Shown: positions 28,191-36,872 of the stretch, piece after piece | How the letters are laid out: each line of letters opens with the position of its first letter | Numbering within the stretch: position 1 is the stretch's first letter | NCBI GenBank assembly: GCA_017647785.1 | Contig: JAGCJW010000018.1 | Span: 1 to 64,000 of the forward strand | Direction of reading: 5' to 3' | Origin: Bacteroidales bacterium | Lineage (GTDB): Bacteria; Bacteroidota; Bacteroidia; Bacteroidales; P3 | DNA length: 64,000 bases | The notes under the pieces: generated by a model | Seen by the model: the letters and a program-made list of their open reading frames with translations, nothing else | The model's database searches: none | What the model was told of the DNA's origin: nothing | Made by a program: the position numbers and the translations under genes

Positions 28191-29037
28191 ACCAGAATGG
28201 TTGAAAATTAAACTTGAAACAGGAGAAAACTATCCTAAAGTAAAAAAGATAGTTGAATTAAATAAACTACACACAATTTGTTCTAGTGGTAAATGTCCTA
28301 ACATTGGGCAATGCTGGAGTATAGGTACTGCAACCTTTATGATTTCAGGAGATATTTGTACTCGCTCTTGTAAATTCTGTGCAACAAAGACAGGAGTACC
28401 AATGCCATTAGATGAAGAAGAACCACAAAAGATAGCAAAATCAGTAAATCTAATGAAGTTGAAACACTGCGTTATCACTTCAGTAGATAGAGACGATTTG
28501 GAAGACAAAAGTGCTGCACATTGGGCAAAAACAATAGAAGCCACAAGAGAACTAAATCCAAATACAACAATAGAAGTCCTTACACCAGACTTTGACGGAG
28601 ACGAAAAGCTATTACAAATCGTTTTCGATGCAAAACCAGATGTATTTGGGCATAATATGGAAACAGTAAAACGCCTTTCAAACCAAACACGTAGCCGTGC
28701 AAAATATGATGTCAGCCTAAAAGTTCTTGAACTTGCATCACAAGCAGGCTTAATTGCAAAGACAGGAATAATGGTTGGATTAGGTGAAACCGAAGAAGAA
28801 GTTGTAGAATTAATGAAAGACGTAAGAAAAGTAGGAGTAAGACTTTTCACAATAGGACAATATCTTCAACCAACACACAAACACATTCCTGTAATAGAAT
28901 ATGTAACTCCAGAACAATTTGCAAAATACAAAGAAATCGGAATGTCGTTAGGTTTTGATAATGTTGAAAGCGGTCCTTTGGTGCGTTCTTCCTATATGGC
29001 AGAGAAAACATTTATTGATGCGAAGATTAAGAAATAA
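28168..29037 (+). CDS. lipA: Lipoyl synthase LipA
   Basis: Radical-SAM enzyme inserting two sulfurs into octanoyl groups to make lipoate on dehydrogenase E2 or GcvH subunits. The 289 residues contain both iron-sulfur motifs: the auxiliary-cluster CSSGKCPNIGQC (about 36-47) and the radical-SAM CTRSCKFC (about 62-69), plus a C-terminal region with GPLVRSSYMAEK that supplies the conserved Ser ligand. It overlaps rnc by 23 nt. It is the last well-defined enzyme of the acpP operon. Confidence 0.96.
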   Translation: MSNNPQRKPEWLKIKLETGENYPKVKKIVELNKLHTICSSGKCPNIGQCWSIGTATFMISGDICTRSCKFCATKTGVPMPLDEEEPQKIAKSVNLMKLKHCVITSVDRDDLEDKSAAHWAKTIEATRELNPNTTIEVLTPDFDGDEKLLQIVFDAKPDVFGHNMETVKRLSNQTRSRAKYDVSLKVLELASQAGLIAKTGIMVGLGETEEEVVELMKDVRKVGVRLFTIGQYLQPTHKHIPVIEYVTPEQFAKYKEIGMSLGFDNVESGPLVRSSYMAEKTFIDAKIKK

Positions 29038-29043
29038 AAAAAT

Positions 29044-30087
29044 ATGAATAGAAGGTCTGTTTTATTTATCATTGTAGTAATGGTAACAATGTTGTTTACA
29101 TCTTGCAACGAATGGTTTGAAGAAGATGAATTGAATTATCGTTGTGTAAAGACTTTTACTATTGCACCTAATAAGTGGATTGAAGAATTTGAAATTTCCC
29201 CTAATGGAAATCGTTTCTTTGCTGTAGTCAATAATGTGGTCTATATTTGCGATTTTAATACAGGAAATATTATTGATAGTTTTCCTAATGAATGGGTGTC
29301 TTCGTGTTGTTGGAGTCCTGATGGAAATAGAATAGTAGTTGGATACAGATGGTTGGAGCTATGGGACGCAAATTCATGTAGAAGGTTGGAGGAATATATT
29401 ACAAGAGACTCTTTTGACTACATTAATCGTACGGAAACTTATTATTCTTTAAATTTCAATCGCAATGGAACTCGCATAGCAGGAGGTGCGATTGAACAAT
29501 ATTGGACAGCTCCAGAAGGTTCTACAGAAATAATTGCAGGTCCAGGACAAGGATTTATAAATATATGGGATGTAAATGGAGATAATTATACTTATATAAA
29601 AACTATAGAAGAACATACCCAGACTATTAACGACTTGATTTGGAGTCCTGATGGAAATAGAATAGTTACTGCTTCTGGAGATAGCACGCTTAGAATATTA
29701 GATGTAAACGAAGGTAGATGTTTAAAAGTATTAAAACATAAAGATGAAATTTGGACAGTTGCTGCTAACGCCGATTTTAGTCGCATAGCCTCTGGATCAT
29801 GTGATGGAAAAATTAAAATTTGGAATCCAAACACAGGAGAATGTGTCAAAACAATAAACGGACATAATGATTATATTCAATCATTAGTATTTAGTCCTGA
29901 TGGAAAATATTTAGTTAGTGGTTCGACAGATAAAACCATGAAAATATGGGACGTAAATACAGGAGATCGTTTACAAAAATGCATAGGCTTTGATGGAGAT
30001 GTAAGACGTGTAAGATTTACTCCAGATGGCAAGTATATAGTTACCGCATCTTATGATGGAACTGTTAAAGTTTGGTCGCAAGAATAA
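29044..30087 (+). CDS. WD40-repeat lipoprotein
   Basis: Predicted lipoprotein of 347 residues: signal MNRRSVLFIIVVMVTMLFTS followed by lipobox Cys21, then an acidic EEDE stretch typical of Bacteroidota lipoprotein export. The mature part is a WD40 beta-propeller of about seven blades; clear repeats read WSPDGNRIVTASGDSTLRI, SGSCDGKIKIW and SGSTDKTMKIWDV. WD40 propellers in this setting are protein-binding scaffolds; the partner is unknown. Only 6 nt after lipA, so probably cotranscribed, and closed by a bidirectional hairpin terminator. Similarity of eukaryote-like WD40 domains makes precise assignment impossible. Confidence 0.85.
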   Translation: MNRRSVLFIIVVMVTMLFTSCNEWFEEDELNYRCVKTFTIAPNKWIEEFEISPNGNRFFAVVNNVVYICDFNTGNIIDSFPNEWVSSCCWSPDGNRIVVGYRWLELWDANSCRRLEEYITRDSFDYINRTETYYSLNFNRNGTRIAGGAIEQYWTAPEGSTEIIAGPGQGFINIWDVNGDNYTYIKTIEEHTQTINDLIWSPDGNRIVTASGDSTLRILDVNEGRCLKVLKHKDEIWTVAANADFSRIASGSCDGKIKIWNPNTGECVKTINGHNDYIQSLVFSPDGKYLVSGSTDKTMKIWDVNTGDRLQKCIGFDGDVRRVRFTPDGKYIVTASYDGTVKVWSQE

Positions 30088-30097
30088 CAAAAGAATC

Positions 30098-30152
30098 AAG
30101 AAAAAACGCTCGTTTGTCAAAACAATTCAAAGACTTACGAGCGTTTTTCTTT
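30098..30152. terminator. Bidirectional terminator hairpin, first of two near-identical copies
   Basis: A 12-bp stem AAAAACGCTCGT (30102-30113) / ACGAGCGTTTTT (30137-30148) continued across a TT/TT internal loop by GTC / GAC, flanked by A and T runs, lies between the convergent WD40 and barrel genes. Its 5' arm and following bases match 58613-58630 for 18 nt. Confidence 0.8.
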
Positions 30153-30158
30153 TAATAC

Positions 30159-30926
30159 TTAGAAGTGATACCCTAAGCTTATTGTAAGCAATTTTGGATT
30201 TATACTTTTAAAAGAAAAATCTTCTTTATAACTATAATGCTCCCCATTGAAAAAATGCTCTTCAAGATGTTTACCTTTAATCTTTTGAGAACCTAAAGAA
30301 TAGAAATGAACACCCAAACTATACCTATCATGTGTCATAATGCCTGCTCCAAATTGAAAAGCAAAACTTGCATTCGGTGTATAAGAATATATAGTAGTGT
30401 ATTCATAATCATAAGAATCGTAATAATCATATTCTCCACTTCGAAAAAGTTTAAAATTTGTTAAAGCACCGATATTAACACCTATCTCAGCCTCTCCCCA
30501 AATTTTAATATTATCAGCATAACAATGTTGATAATTTAAACCCATCATAATAGGGATATTGATATAATGAGGAACAGTAACACCGAAATCAGTTAATTCT
30601 TCCTGTTCTTCAAGCTCAAATATCACATCTTTTTCCCAATCTTCAACATCACTATTAGGAGTATTAAAAAACAAATCCGCCGTTGCAATAATTCCCCATC
30701 CTTCAGCATAATAATCATTATAGCGGAAATTCAGCCCAGCACTAAAACCACTTCCTGCCCCAGCACGCTCTGTTTCGCTATTCCAAGCGATTACACCATC
30801 ATCTATACGACTTGCTGCAAAATCTCCTCGAGGGAAAAGCATTCCTAAATGAAAAGAAACATCTAATTGTGCTCTTACAGAATTTATTCCCAAAATTGCC
30901 ACAATAAGCAATGCGATTTTTTTAAT
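30159..30926 (-). CDS. Predicted outer-membrane beta-barrel protein with non-canonical start
   Basis: About 250 residues of beta-barrel sequence (YINIPIMMGLNYQ, FAFQFGAGIMTHDRYSLGVHF, ending TISLGYHF), resembling PorT/OMP_b-brl family proteins. The reading frame has no ATG or GTG. TTG at 30911 would leave a signal peptide with no basic N-terminus, whereas starting at ATT 30926-30924 gives KKIALLIVAILGINSVRAQ after the start, a textbook signal sequence; the next upstream codons reach a stop. I therefore infer ATT initiation, or a recently mutated ATG. Otherwise the frame is intact. Function unknown. Confidence 0.65.
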   Translation of the reverse strand: MKKIALLIVAILGINSVRAQLDVSFHLGMLFPRGDFAASRIDDGVIAWNSETERAGAGSGFSAGLNFRYNDYYAEGWGIIATADLFFNTPNSDVEDWEKDVIFELEEQEELTDFGVTVPHYINIPIMMGLNYQHCYADNIKIWGEAEIGVNIGALTNFKLFRSGEYDYYDSYDYEYTTIYSYTPNASFAFQFGAGIMTHDRYSLGVHFYSLGSQKIKGKHLEEHFFNGEHYSYKEDFSFKSINPKLLTISLGYHF

Positions 30927-31116
30927 TAGCCCTTTAATAATTATAAAATTTTATTAGGTTAATACTTACTAACAAAAATATAACATTTTTTGATAATTAC
31001 AAAAAAAATATTCAATAAAAAAGAATAAATATACAAGAACGAAATAATAAGGTAATAATATAGAATTTGCTCCCAAGTTACAAAAACGCTCATTTATTAA
31101 AATTGATAAATAGTTT

Positions 31117-31470
31117 TTCTTAATAAAAAAATGCTTCAATTCCTTAGAAAAATTGAGCAAAATTCAATGTATATTTCACTAAAACGAAGAGTTATTTTAG
31201 TAAAACGCTGTTTTAAGAAAATAAAACAAAGAATTAATCTGAAAAAACAAAGAAAAAATTTCAAAAAACTGCGTTTTTTCACCCCAAAAACTGCATTTTT
31301 TTTCGCTAAAATCAAGTAAAAAACAGCATTTTTTAGGCTTTAAAGGATGTTTAAAGAGCGTTTAAACACATTAAATCGCTGATTGACAAATCTTTTGCTT
31401 AACTCAAAATGCTTAAAGAATTTGCAAAGGAAAAAACAAAGCCCGAAAATTTCGCAGAATTTCGGGCTTT
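31117..31470. repeat. Dispersed intergenic repeat, copy A
   Basis: Homologous to 61389-61719. Shared blocks include ACTAAAACGAAGAGTT (31178-31193), AAAATCAAG, AACAG...TTTTTAGGCTT, and ATGCTTAAAGAATTTGCAAA near the right end, followed by the GCCCGAAA hairpin. In between are imperfect AAAACGC / GCGTTTT palindromes. Both copies have a minus-strand gene (proS or pyrD) ending 40-50 nt to the right. The rest of the gap 30927-31519 is AT-rich with no credible gene. Confidence 0.75.
31432..31470 (-). terminator. Terminator after proS
   Basis: Stem AAAGCCCGAAA / TTTCGGGCTTT (31438-31448 with 31460-31470), on the minus strand followed by GTTTTTT. It is about 50 nt past the proS stop and forms the right edge of repeat copy A; a near-identical hairpin ends pyrD. 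Confidence 0.8.
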
Positions 31471-31519
31471 AATTTTAATTAAAAAATGTTAAAATTTCTT
31501 TAATTAAGAGTTATTGCTA

Positions 31520-32998
31520 TTAATATGATTTTGCAAATATTACTCTTTTGCTTGATGGTTTGCCTGTAAGAATACATTTTCCTTCTTCCTCTACAGCATC
31601 AAAAGGTATGCAACGTATTGTTGCTTTTGTTAGTTCTTTGATTTTTTCTTCTGTTTCTGGTGTGCCGTCCCAGTGAGCTGAGATAAATCCTCCTTCGTTT
31701 TCAAGAATTTTTACAAACTCTTCCCATGTGTCTGCTTTTCTTGTGTTTTCTTCTCTGAAGGCTTTTGCTTTTAAGAAAAGGTTTGTTTGAATTTCTTCTA
31801 GGAGTTTTTCTATTGTTGCTACTGCGTCTTCTACTGCAATGGTTTGTTTTTCTAAAGTATCACGTCTTGCTATTTCGCATTTGCCTTCTGCAAGGTCTCT
31901 TGCACCCATTGTTAAACGTACAGGCACGCCTTTGAATTCATATTCGCTGAATTTCCAACCTGGTTTATATTCTCTGCGGTCATCAAACTTAACGCTTATT
32001 CCTTTTGCTTTAAGTTCTGCTTGTATTCTTGCAACTTCTGCGTTTATTTTTTCGCATTCTTCTTCTGTTTTGAAGATTGGAACAATTGCAACTTGGATTG
32101 GTGCAAGTTTTGGAGGAAGTACTAATCCGTTATCATCAGAGTGTGACATAATTAAAGCTCCCATAAGTCTTGTACTTACTCCCCAAGATGTTGCCCAAAC
32201 ATATTCTAATTTGTTTTCTTTTGAAAGGAATTTTACGTCAAAGGCTTTTGCGAAGTTTTGTCCAAGGAAGTGTGATGTTCCTGCTTGTAAGGCTTTTTTG
32301 TCTTGCATCATTGCTTCAATACAGTAAGTATCTATTGCTCCTGCAAAGCGTTCGTTTGGTGATTTTACTCCTTTCAATACAGGCATTGCCATATAGTTTT
32401 CTGCAAAATCTGCGTAAACTTCAAGCATTTTCTTTGTTTCTTCTACTGCTTCTGCTTCTGTAGAGTGAGCAGTGTGGCCTTCTTGCCACAGGAATTCAGC
32501 TGTTCTTAAGAACATTCTTGTACGCATTTCCCAACGTACTACATTTGCCCATTGATTGCAAAGAATTGGTAGGTCTCTGTATGATTTTATCCAACCTTTA
32601 TAAGTATCCCATATAATTGTTTCTGAGGTTGGACGTACTATAAGTTCTTCTTCTAAACGTGCATCTGGATCTGGTTCCAAGCCTTTTGAACCATCTCTTT
32701 TTGGTTTTAGACGGTGGTGTGTTACCACTGCACATTCTTTTGCAAAGCCTTCAACGTGCTCTGCTTCTTTTTCAAAAAATGATTTTGGAATGAAAAGAGG
32801 GAAATATGCATTTTGATGTCCTGTTTCTTTGAACATACGATCTAATTCGTCTCTCATTTTTTCCCAAATTGCGTAACCGTAAGGTTTTATTACCATACAG
32901 CCTCTTACTGATGAGTTTTCTGCTAAGTCTGCTCTTACTACTAATTCATTATACCATTCTGAATAGTTTTCTGAACGTTTTACAAAATCTTTTGCCAT
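31520..32998 (-). CDS. proS: Prolyl-tRNA synthetase (archaeal/eukaryotic-like form)
   Basis: Class II synthetase charging tRNA-Pro. At 492 residues and lacking the editing insertion between motifs 2 and 3, it is the short archaeal/eukaryotic-type ProRS, the form usual in Bacteroidota. Visible landmarks: [15 protein letters not shown] (motif 1 region), [40 protein letters not shown] (motif 2, arms split here), [27 protein letters not shown] (motif 3 region near 290) and a C-terminal anticodon-binding domain ending in FAKSY. It has its own terminator, and its promoter region is shared with the divergent His-rich lipoprotein. Confidence 0.96.
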   Translation of the reverse strand: MAKDFVKRSENYSEWYNELVVRADLAENSSVRGCMVIKPYGYAIWEKMRDELDRMFKETGHQNAYFPLFIPKSFFEKEAEHVEGFAKECAVVTHHRLKPKRDGSKGLEPDPDARLEEELIVRPTSETIIWDTYKGWIKSYRDLPILCNQWANVVRWEMRTRMFLRTAEFLWQEGHTAHSTEAEAVEETKKMLEVYADFAENYMAMPVLKGVKSPNERFAGAIDTYCIEAMMQDKKALQAGTSHFLGQNFAKAFDVKFLSKENKLEYVWATSWGVSTRLMGALIMSHSDDNGLVLPPKLAPIQVAIVPIFKTEEECEKINAEVARIQAELKAKGISVKFDDRREYKPGWKFSEYEFKGVPVRLTMGARDLAEGKCEIARRDTLEKQTIAVEDAVATIEKLLEEIQTNLFLKAKAFREENTRKADTWEEFVKILENEGGFISAHWDGTPETEEKIKELTKATIRCIPFDAVEEEGKCILTGKPSSKRVIFAKSY

Positions 32999-33036
32999 AT
33001 TTATACAACTTTTTATATCTATTTAACGTTTGATTA

Positions 33037-33067
33037 TTTGTAAGACAAAAAAATATTTGTATTTTTG
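33037..33067 (+). promoter_or_regulatory. Bacteroidota-type promoter of the His-rich lipoprotein gene
   Basis: TTTG at 33037-33040 and TATTTTTG at 33060-33067 with a 19-nt spacer match the -33/-7 consensus exactly. The start codon follows 64 nt later. Confidence 0.7.
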
Positions 33068-33131
33068 TCTCTTCAAACGAGTTGCAAATATACAAATATT
33101 TTATAAACATTTTTTAGAAAGGACTTGTATT

Positions 33132-34160
33132 ATGAAGATAAATAGTTTATTTGGAAGCTTAAGATTAGTTTTTCTTTCTTTAATCGTGGTTATAGCTTTT
33201 AGTAGTTGTGGTGTTAATATCCCTACTATTGCTTATGATGACGTGTATGCTACTAACGTTAAGGAGCATGAACATTTCTTTGCAGAAGATACTGATAGCA
33301 AAATCTTTCAAGATGATGCTTACACAAAGAAAAGAGAGCATTATAGAGAGTCTATTGGCAAAAAACAAGATATTGAAGGTGGGGTAGTAGCTGAAAAGGA
33401 TTCTTTACAAGGCGAATATGAGGTTAATTATGTTGAATATGACGAAGATGATTATTATGATTATGCTTATAGCGCTCGTTTAAGAAGATTTTATCATCCT
33501 TTTACTTATAGTGATTATTACGCAGATTATTATACTAATTTGTATTGGTACACTCATGACCCATTGTATTGGGGTACTTCAATTTATTTAGGTTATAGTT
33601 GGTGGTATCCTTCTTATTATTCAAGATGGTATGACCCATTCTATTGGCCTTATGCTTCTTGGTATTGTGGACCGCATTATCATCACCACCATCACCATTA
33701 CCCTCATCACCACGGACATCATCATGATATTTGTTATTTTAACTCTATGGATAATAATTCTAATATGTATAGAGGAAGTTCGATAGGTGGTAGTATCAAA
33801 AGAGCTGGTAATGTTACAGGAACGTCTATAAAGAATGGAATGACAAGAACTAATAGTAATATAGGTAAAGCTACTATGAGCAAAAAGCCTAATACTATTA
33901 ATAATAGAAATAGCTCTACAAATAAATATAATAAGCCTACAAGAAAGACTAATTTTTCTAAACCAAATGTTAATACTAACAGAGGAGGTAAGGTTTCTAC
34001 TATAAATAGACAAACAAATAGTAGTTCAAAGAGCTTTAATAGAAGTAGTGGTTCTTCTTTTAATCGTAGTGGTAGCTCTTCTTCATCTCGTTCTTCAGGT
34101 AGTTCATTTGGAGGAGGTTCAAGAGGAGGTTCTCGTAGTGGTGGTTCAATTAGAAGATAA
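33132..34160 (+). CDS. Low-complexity lipoprotein with Tyr-rich, His-rich and Ser/Arg/Gly-rich segments
   Basis: 342-residue predicted lipoprotein: signal peptide with lipobox Ser-Ser-Cys26 (ATG 33132; the longer frame upstream would cross the promoter). The mature chain falls into blocks: an acidic charged part, a Tyr/Trp-rich block (about 100-175, DEDDYYDYAYSA and TNLYWYTHDPLYW), a His cluster near 176-198 with runs such as HHHHHHYPHHHGHHHD, then a Ser/Asn/Arg/Gly-rich tail ending SRSGGSIRR. The His cluster suggests metal binding, the tail an interaction with anionic polymers; both are inferences. I recognise no family. Next gene starts about 25 nt later. Confidence 0.7.
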   Translation: MKINSLFGSLRLVFLSLIVVIAFSSCGVNIPTIAYDDVYATNVKEHEHFFAEDTDSKIFQDDAYTKKREHYRESIGKKQDIEGGVVAEKDSLQGEYEVNYVEYDEDDYYDYAYSARLRRFYHPFTYSDYYADYYTNLYWYTHDPLYWGTSIYLGYSWWYPSYYSRWYDPFYWPYASWYCGPHYHHHHHHYPHHHGHHHDICYFNSMDNNSNMYRGSSIGGSIKRAGNVTGTSIKNGMTRTNSNIGKATMSKKPNTINNRNSSTNKYNKPTRKTNFSKPNVNTNRGGKVSTINRQTNSSSKSFNRSSGSSFNRSGSSSSSRSSGSSFGGGSRGGSRSGGSIRR

Positions 34161-34186
34161 TATTTAAAGATATTAAAAAGATGCAT

Positions 34187-35587
34187 ATGAAAAAAATAAC
34201 TGTTTTTGTTTTAAGTATTTGTGCTTTCTTTGGTTTGAAGGCTCAAAGTGAAGAGTTCCCTTTGTATTTTAGTCAAATGGGTTTAGAGGGAACAGCTAAC
34301 TATATGAGTAGAGCAGGAGCTATAGGTGCTGTTGGTGGAGATATTATGTCTGCTCATTACAATCCTGCAGGTTTAGGAGTTTATAGAATAGCTGAAATGA
34401 CTTTTTCATCTGGTTTGAATTTCACTAAAACATCTTCAGTAACAGATGGCATGGGTTTTAGTGATGATAGAACAAAATTGGCTTTTGGTAATTTTGGTAT
34501 GGTTCTTCCTGTGAAAATAGATGAATCAGCTTGGGAATATGCTCAAGTTACAGTTGGATTGAATAGATTGAAAACTTTTTCAAATAATGTGACAATGGGT
34601 AGAGTTGGTATTCCTTTGTCTTTTATTGACCAAGTTGTTATGAATGATATTGTAGAATATCAAGATGCAGATAATGAATTCATCAGAGCAGGTGTTGTGG
34701 ATTTGGATTCTGCAGGTAATCTTTCTTCTATTTTTGAAACAGGAAGTTTTGAACAATTTAAAAGAATCAAATATAGTGGTTCGGTAAATGAGTTTGCTTT
34801 CTCGCTTTCTGGTAATTACAAAGATATGTTGTATGTTGGTGCTACATTAGGAATCCCTGTAGCAACTATGACTACTATTACTAATTTTACAGAAAATAAA
34901 GTAGCAAACGAAGAGGTAATTGCTTCTTATGAGAATATTCAACAACAAGATTTGTCTTGTGCAGGAATTAATTTAAAGGCAGGTTTTATTTTTAGACCAA
35001 TTTCTTCTCTTAGAATAGGAGCAGCAGTACATACTCCTACATATTATTCTATTACTGATGACTTTTCTTCTATTGTAAAATACATAGAAACTGCAGGAAC
35101 TGTTGGACCTACTTTCTTTTATGGCATACAAACTCCATTTAGATTATTAGCTAATGCAGCTTTTGTCTTTGGAGATATTTCTTCTTCTATTGTTGGTACT
35201 TTGAGTGCTGATTATGAATATGCAGATTATTCTTTAATGAGATTTGATTTCACAGAAGATGCTTTTGGTGAATATGAATTTAATAGTAGTATAGAAGATG
35301 TATTCCGTCCTGCTCACACTTTAAGACTTGGTTGTGAAGTTAAGTTAGGTCCATTTTCTTTAAGAGGAGGTTATGCTATGCAAGGAAATCCTTATGTAGA
35401 AGTTCAAAATGATGCTTCTATAAAATATACTACTTTAGGTTTAGGTTATAGAAAAAGTAAAGTGGGATTGGATTTAGCTTATGTTCATTCTTTCGGAGAC
35501 TCTAAACACTATTGGTACGATGGAATGGAAACAAATATGAGCGAAATACATAATATTATTCAAGCAACAATAGTTTTTAAATTCTAA
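34187..35587 (+). CDS. FadL/OmpP1-type outer-membrane transport protein
   Basis: Exported barrel of about 466 residues; ATG 34187 gives signal peptide MKKITVFVLSICAFFGLKAQ (an ATG two codons upstream is also possible). The N-terminal segment SRAGAIGAVGGDIMSAHYNPAGLGVYR is the conserved hatch region of the FadL/PorV-like family, where the NPAG motif is diagnostic. The remainder alternates strands and loops and ends QATIVFKF. Members carry hydrophobic compounds across the outer membrane; PorV, a relative, belongs to the type IX secretion system, but this protein is longer than PorV and I would not call it that. trxA follows after 29 nt. Confidence 0.8.
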   Translation: MKKITVFVLSICAFFGLKAQSEEFPLYFSQMGLEGTANYMSRAGAIGAVGGDIMSAHYNPAGLGVYRIAEMTFSSGLNFTKTSSVTDGMGFSDDRTKLAFGNFGMVLPVKIDESAWEYAQVTVGLNRLKTFSNNVTMGRVGIPLSFIDQVVMNDIVEYQDADNEFIRAGVVDLDSAGNLSSIFETGSFEQFKRIKYSGSVNEFAFSLSGNYKDMLYVGATLGIPVATMTTITNFTENKVANEEVIASYENIQQQDLSCAGINLKAGFIFRPISSLRIGAAVHTPTYYSITDDFSSIVKYIETAGTVGPTFFYGIQTPFRLLANAAFVFGDISSSIVGTLSADYEYADYSLMRFDFTEDAFGEYEFNSSIEDVFRPAHTLRLGCEVKLGPFSLRGGYAMQGNPYVEVQNDASIKYTTLGLGYRKSKVGLDLAYVHSFGDSKHYWYDGMETNMSEIHNIIQATIVFKF

Positions 35588-35616
35588 AATATTAAATACT
35601 TTAAATAAATTTAGTT

Positions 35617-35931
35617 ATGGCTTTACAAATTACAGATGCTACATATGAAGAATTGGTAGCGCAAGACAAATTAGTTGTTATAGACTTTTGGGCAGAATGG
35701 TGTGGCCCTTGTCGTAAGGTTGCTCCTATTATAGATGAACTTTCAGGAGAATATGAAGGAAAAGCATTCATTGGAAAATGTGATGTTGATGGAAATAGCG
35801 AAATAACAGCAAAATTTGCTGTAAGAAATATTCCTACAATTATCTTCTTGAAAAACGGAGAATTGGTTGATAAATTAGTAGGTGCTCAATCAAAAGCTAG
35901 TTTAGTTGAAAAAATAGAAAAACACCTATAG
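35617..35931 (+). CDS. trxA: Thioredoxin
   Basis: Cytoplasmic dithiol reductant of 104 residues. Active-site WCGPC lies at about 29-33 within DFWAEWCGPCRKVAP, with the cis-proline in RNIPTIIFLKNG near 73 and the C-terminal helix ending KIEKHL. All features match a classical thioredoxin, and there is no signal peptide. It is followed after 9 nt by the DUF58 gene, so the redox protein and the next two genes may be coexpressed. Confidence 0.95.
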   Translation: MALQITDATYEELVAQDKLVVIDFWAEWCGPCRKVAPIIDELSGEYEGKAFIGKCDVDGNSEITAKFAVRNIPTIIFLKNGELVDKLVGAQSKASLVEKIEKHL

Positions 35932-35940
35932 TCTTTAGAT

Positions 35941-36867
35941 ATGTCTGAAGAATTAAGAGCTAAGTCTCTTTATAATTCTATAGATTTTAAGACTACTCAA
36001 ATTGTTGAGGGATTTATGACGGGCTTTCACAAAAGCCCGTTTCATGGTTTTTCGGTAGAGTTCGCAGAACATCGTTTGTACAATACAGGTGAAAGTACAA
36101 AGTATATAGATTGGCGATTATATGCTCGTACCGATAAATTATTTGTAAAAAGGTTTGAGGAAGAAACAAATTTGCGTTCAATGTTTGTTTTGGACACATC
36201 TTCTTCTATGTTTTTTCCTTATGATTCAAATGCTAAAAAAGAAAACTCAAACAAATTATCATTTGCAATTTACGCTTGTGGAGTAATAATGCAGGTTCTC
36301 TACAAACAAAGAGATGCTTTTGGTTTGTCTTTTGTTAATGAGAATATAGATTATGTTTCTCCTGTAAAAGTAAATCTTGCTCATAAGCAGTATTTATTAA
36401 CTCTTCTAGAAAATAAACTTAAAGAGAAGGATTGTTTGTCAAAGCCTACGTGCTTGGATAAGGCTTTGCATTCTTTGTCAGAGCAGATACATAGACGTTC
36501 TTTGTTTATTATTTTTACCGATTTGTTTTCTGATAATTTTTCTATAGAAGATTTAATAGATTCTCTTCGTCATTTGAAGCATAATAAACATGAAGTGATT
36601 TTGTTTCATGTTTATGATAACAAGCATGAAGTAGATTTTGATTATAAATTGGGCTATTATCGATTTGTAGATGTTGAAAATGGAAAAGAGTTAAAGGTAA
36701 ACCCTGACGAGATAAGAAAACAATATATAGATATAACAAAGAATAGATTGGATACAATCAAGACTGAATGTAATAAATTAAAAATAGATTTTGTTCAGGC
36801 TGATATAAATAAGGACTTTGATCAGATTTTATTTCCGTTTTTGATAAAACGTTCAAAATTAAAATAA
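35941..36867 (+). CDS. DUF58 domain protein with vWA-like fold
   Basis: Soluble 308-residue protein of the DUF58 family. The conserved N-terminal segment GFHKSPFHGFSVEFAEHRLYNTG precedes the DUF58 motif DWRLYARTDKLFVKRFEEETN (split around 60-80), then FVLDTSSSMFF, a MIDAS-like DxSxS metal site of a von Willebrand A fold (about 83-93), and FIIFTDLFSD. DUF58 proteins are usually encoded next to a MoxR AAA+ ATPase and Bat proteins; none is present here. It lies 5 nt before the exosortase-like gene, a pairing that may be functional. No membrane segment is seen. Confidence 0.88.
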   Translation: MSEELRAKSLYNSIDFKTTQIVEGFMTGFHKSPFHGFSVEFAEHRLYNTGESTKYIDWRLYARTDKLFVKRFEEETNLRSMFVLDTSSSMFFPYDSNAKKENSNKLSFAIYACGVIMQVLYKQRDAFGLSFVNENIDYVSPVKVNLAHKQYLLTLLENKLKEKDCLSKPTCLDKALHSLSEQIHRRSLFIIFTDLFSDNFSIEDLIDSLRHLKHNKHEVILFHVYDNKHEVDFDYKLGYYRFVDVENGKELKVNPDEIRKQYIDITKNRLDTIKTECNKLKIDFVQADINKDFDQILFPFLIKRSKLK

Positions 36868-36872
36868 GATTT

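Noticed and set aside
28230-28850. 206-residue frame antisense to lipA
   Set aside because: Fully overlaps lipA, whose iron-sulfur motifs are unmistakable.
31131-31319. 62-residue Lys/Phe-rich frame in the 30.9-31.5 kb gap
   Set aside because: Lies inside dispersed repeat copy A; composition is that of AT-rich repeat DNA and the frame is not shared by copy B.
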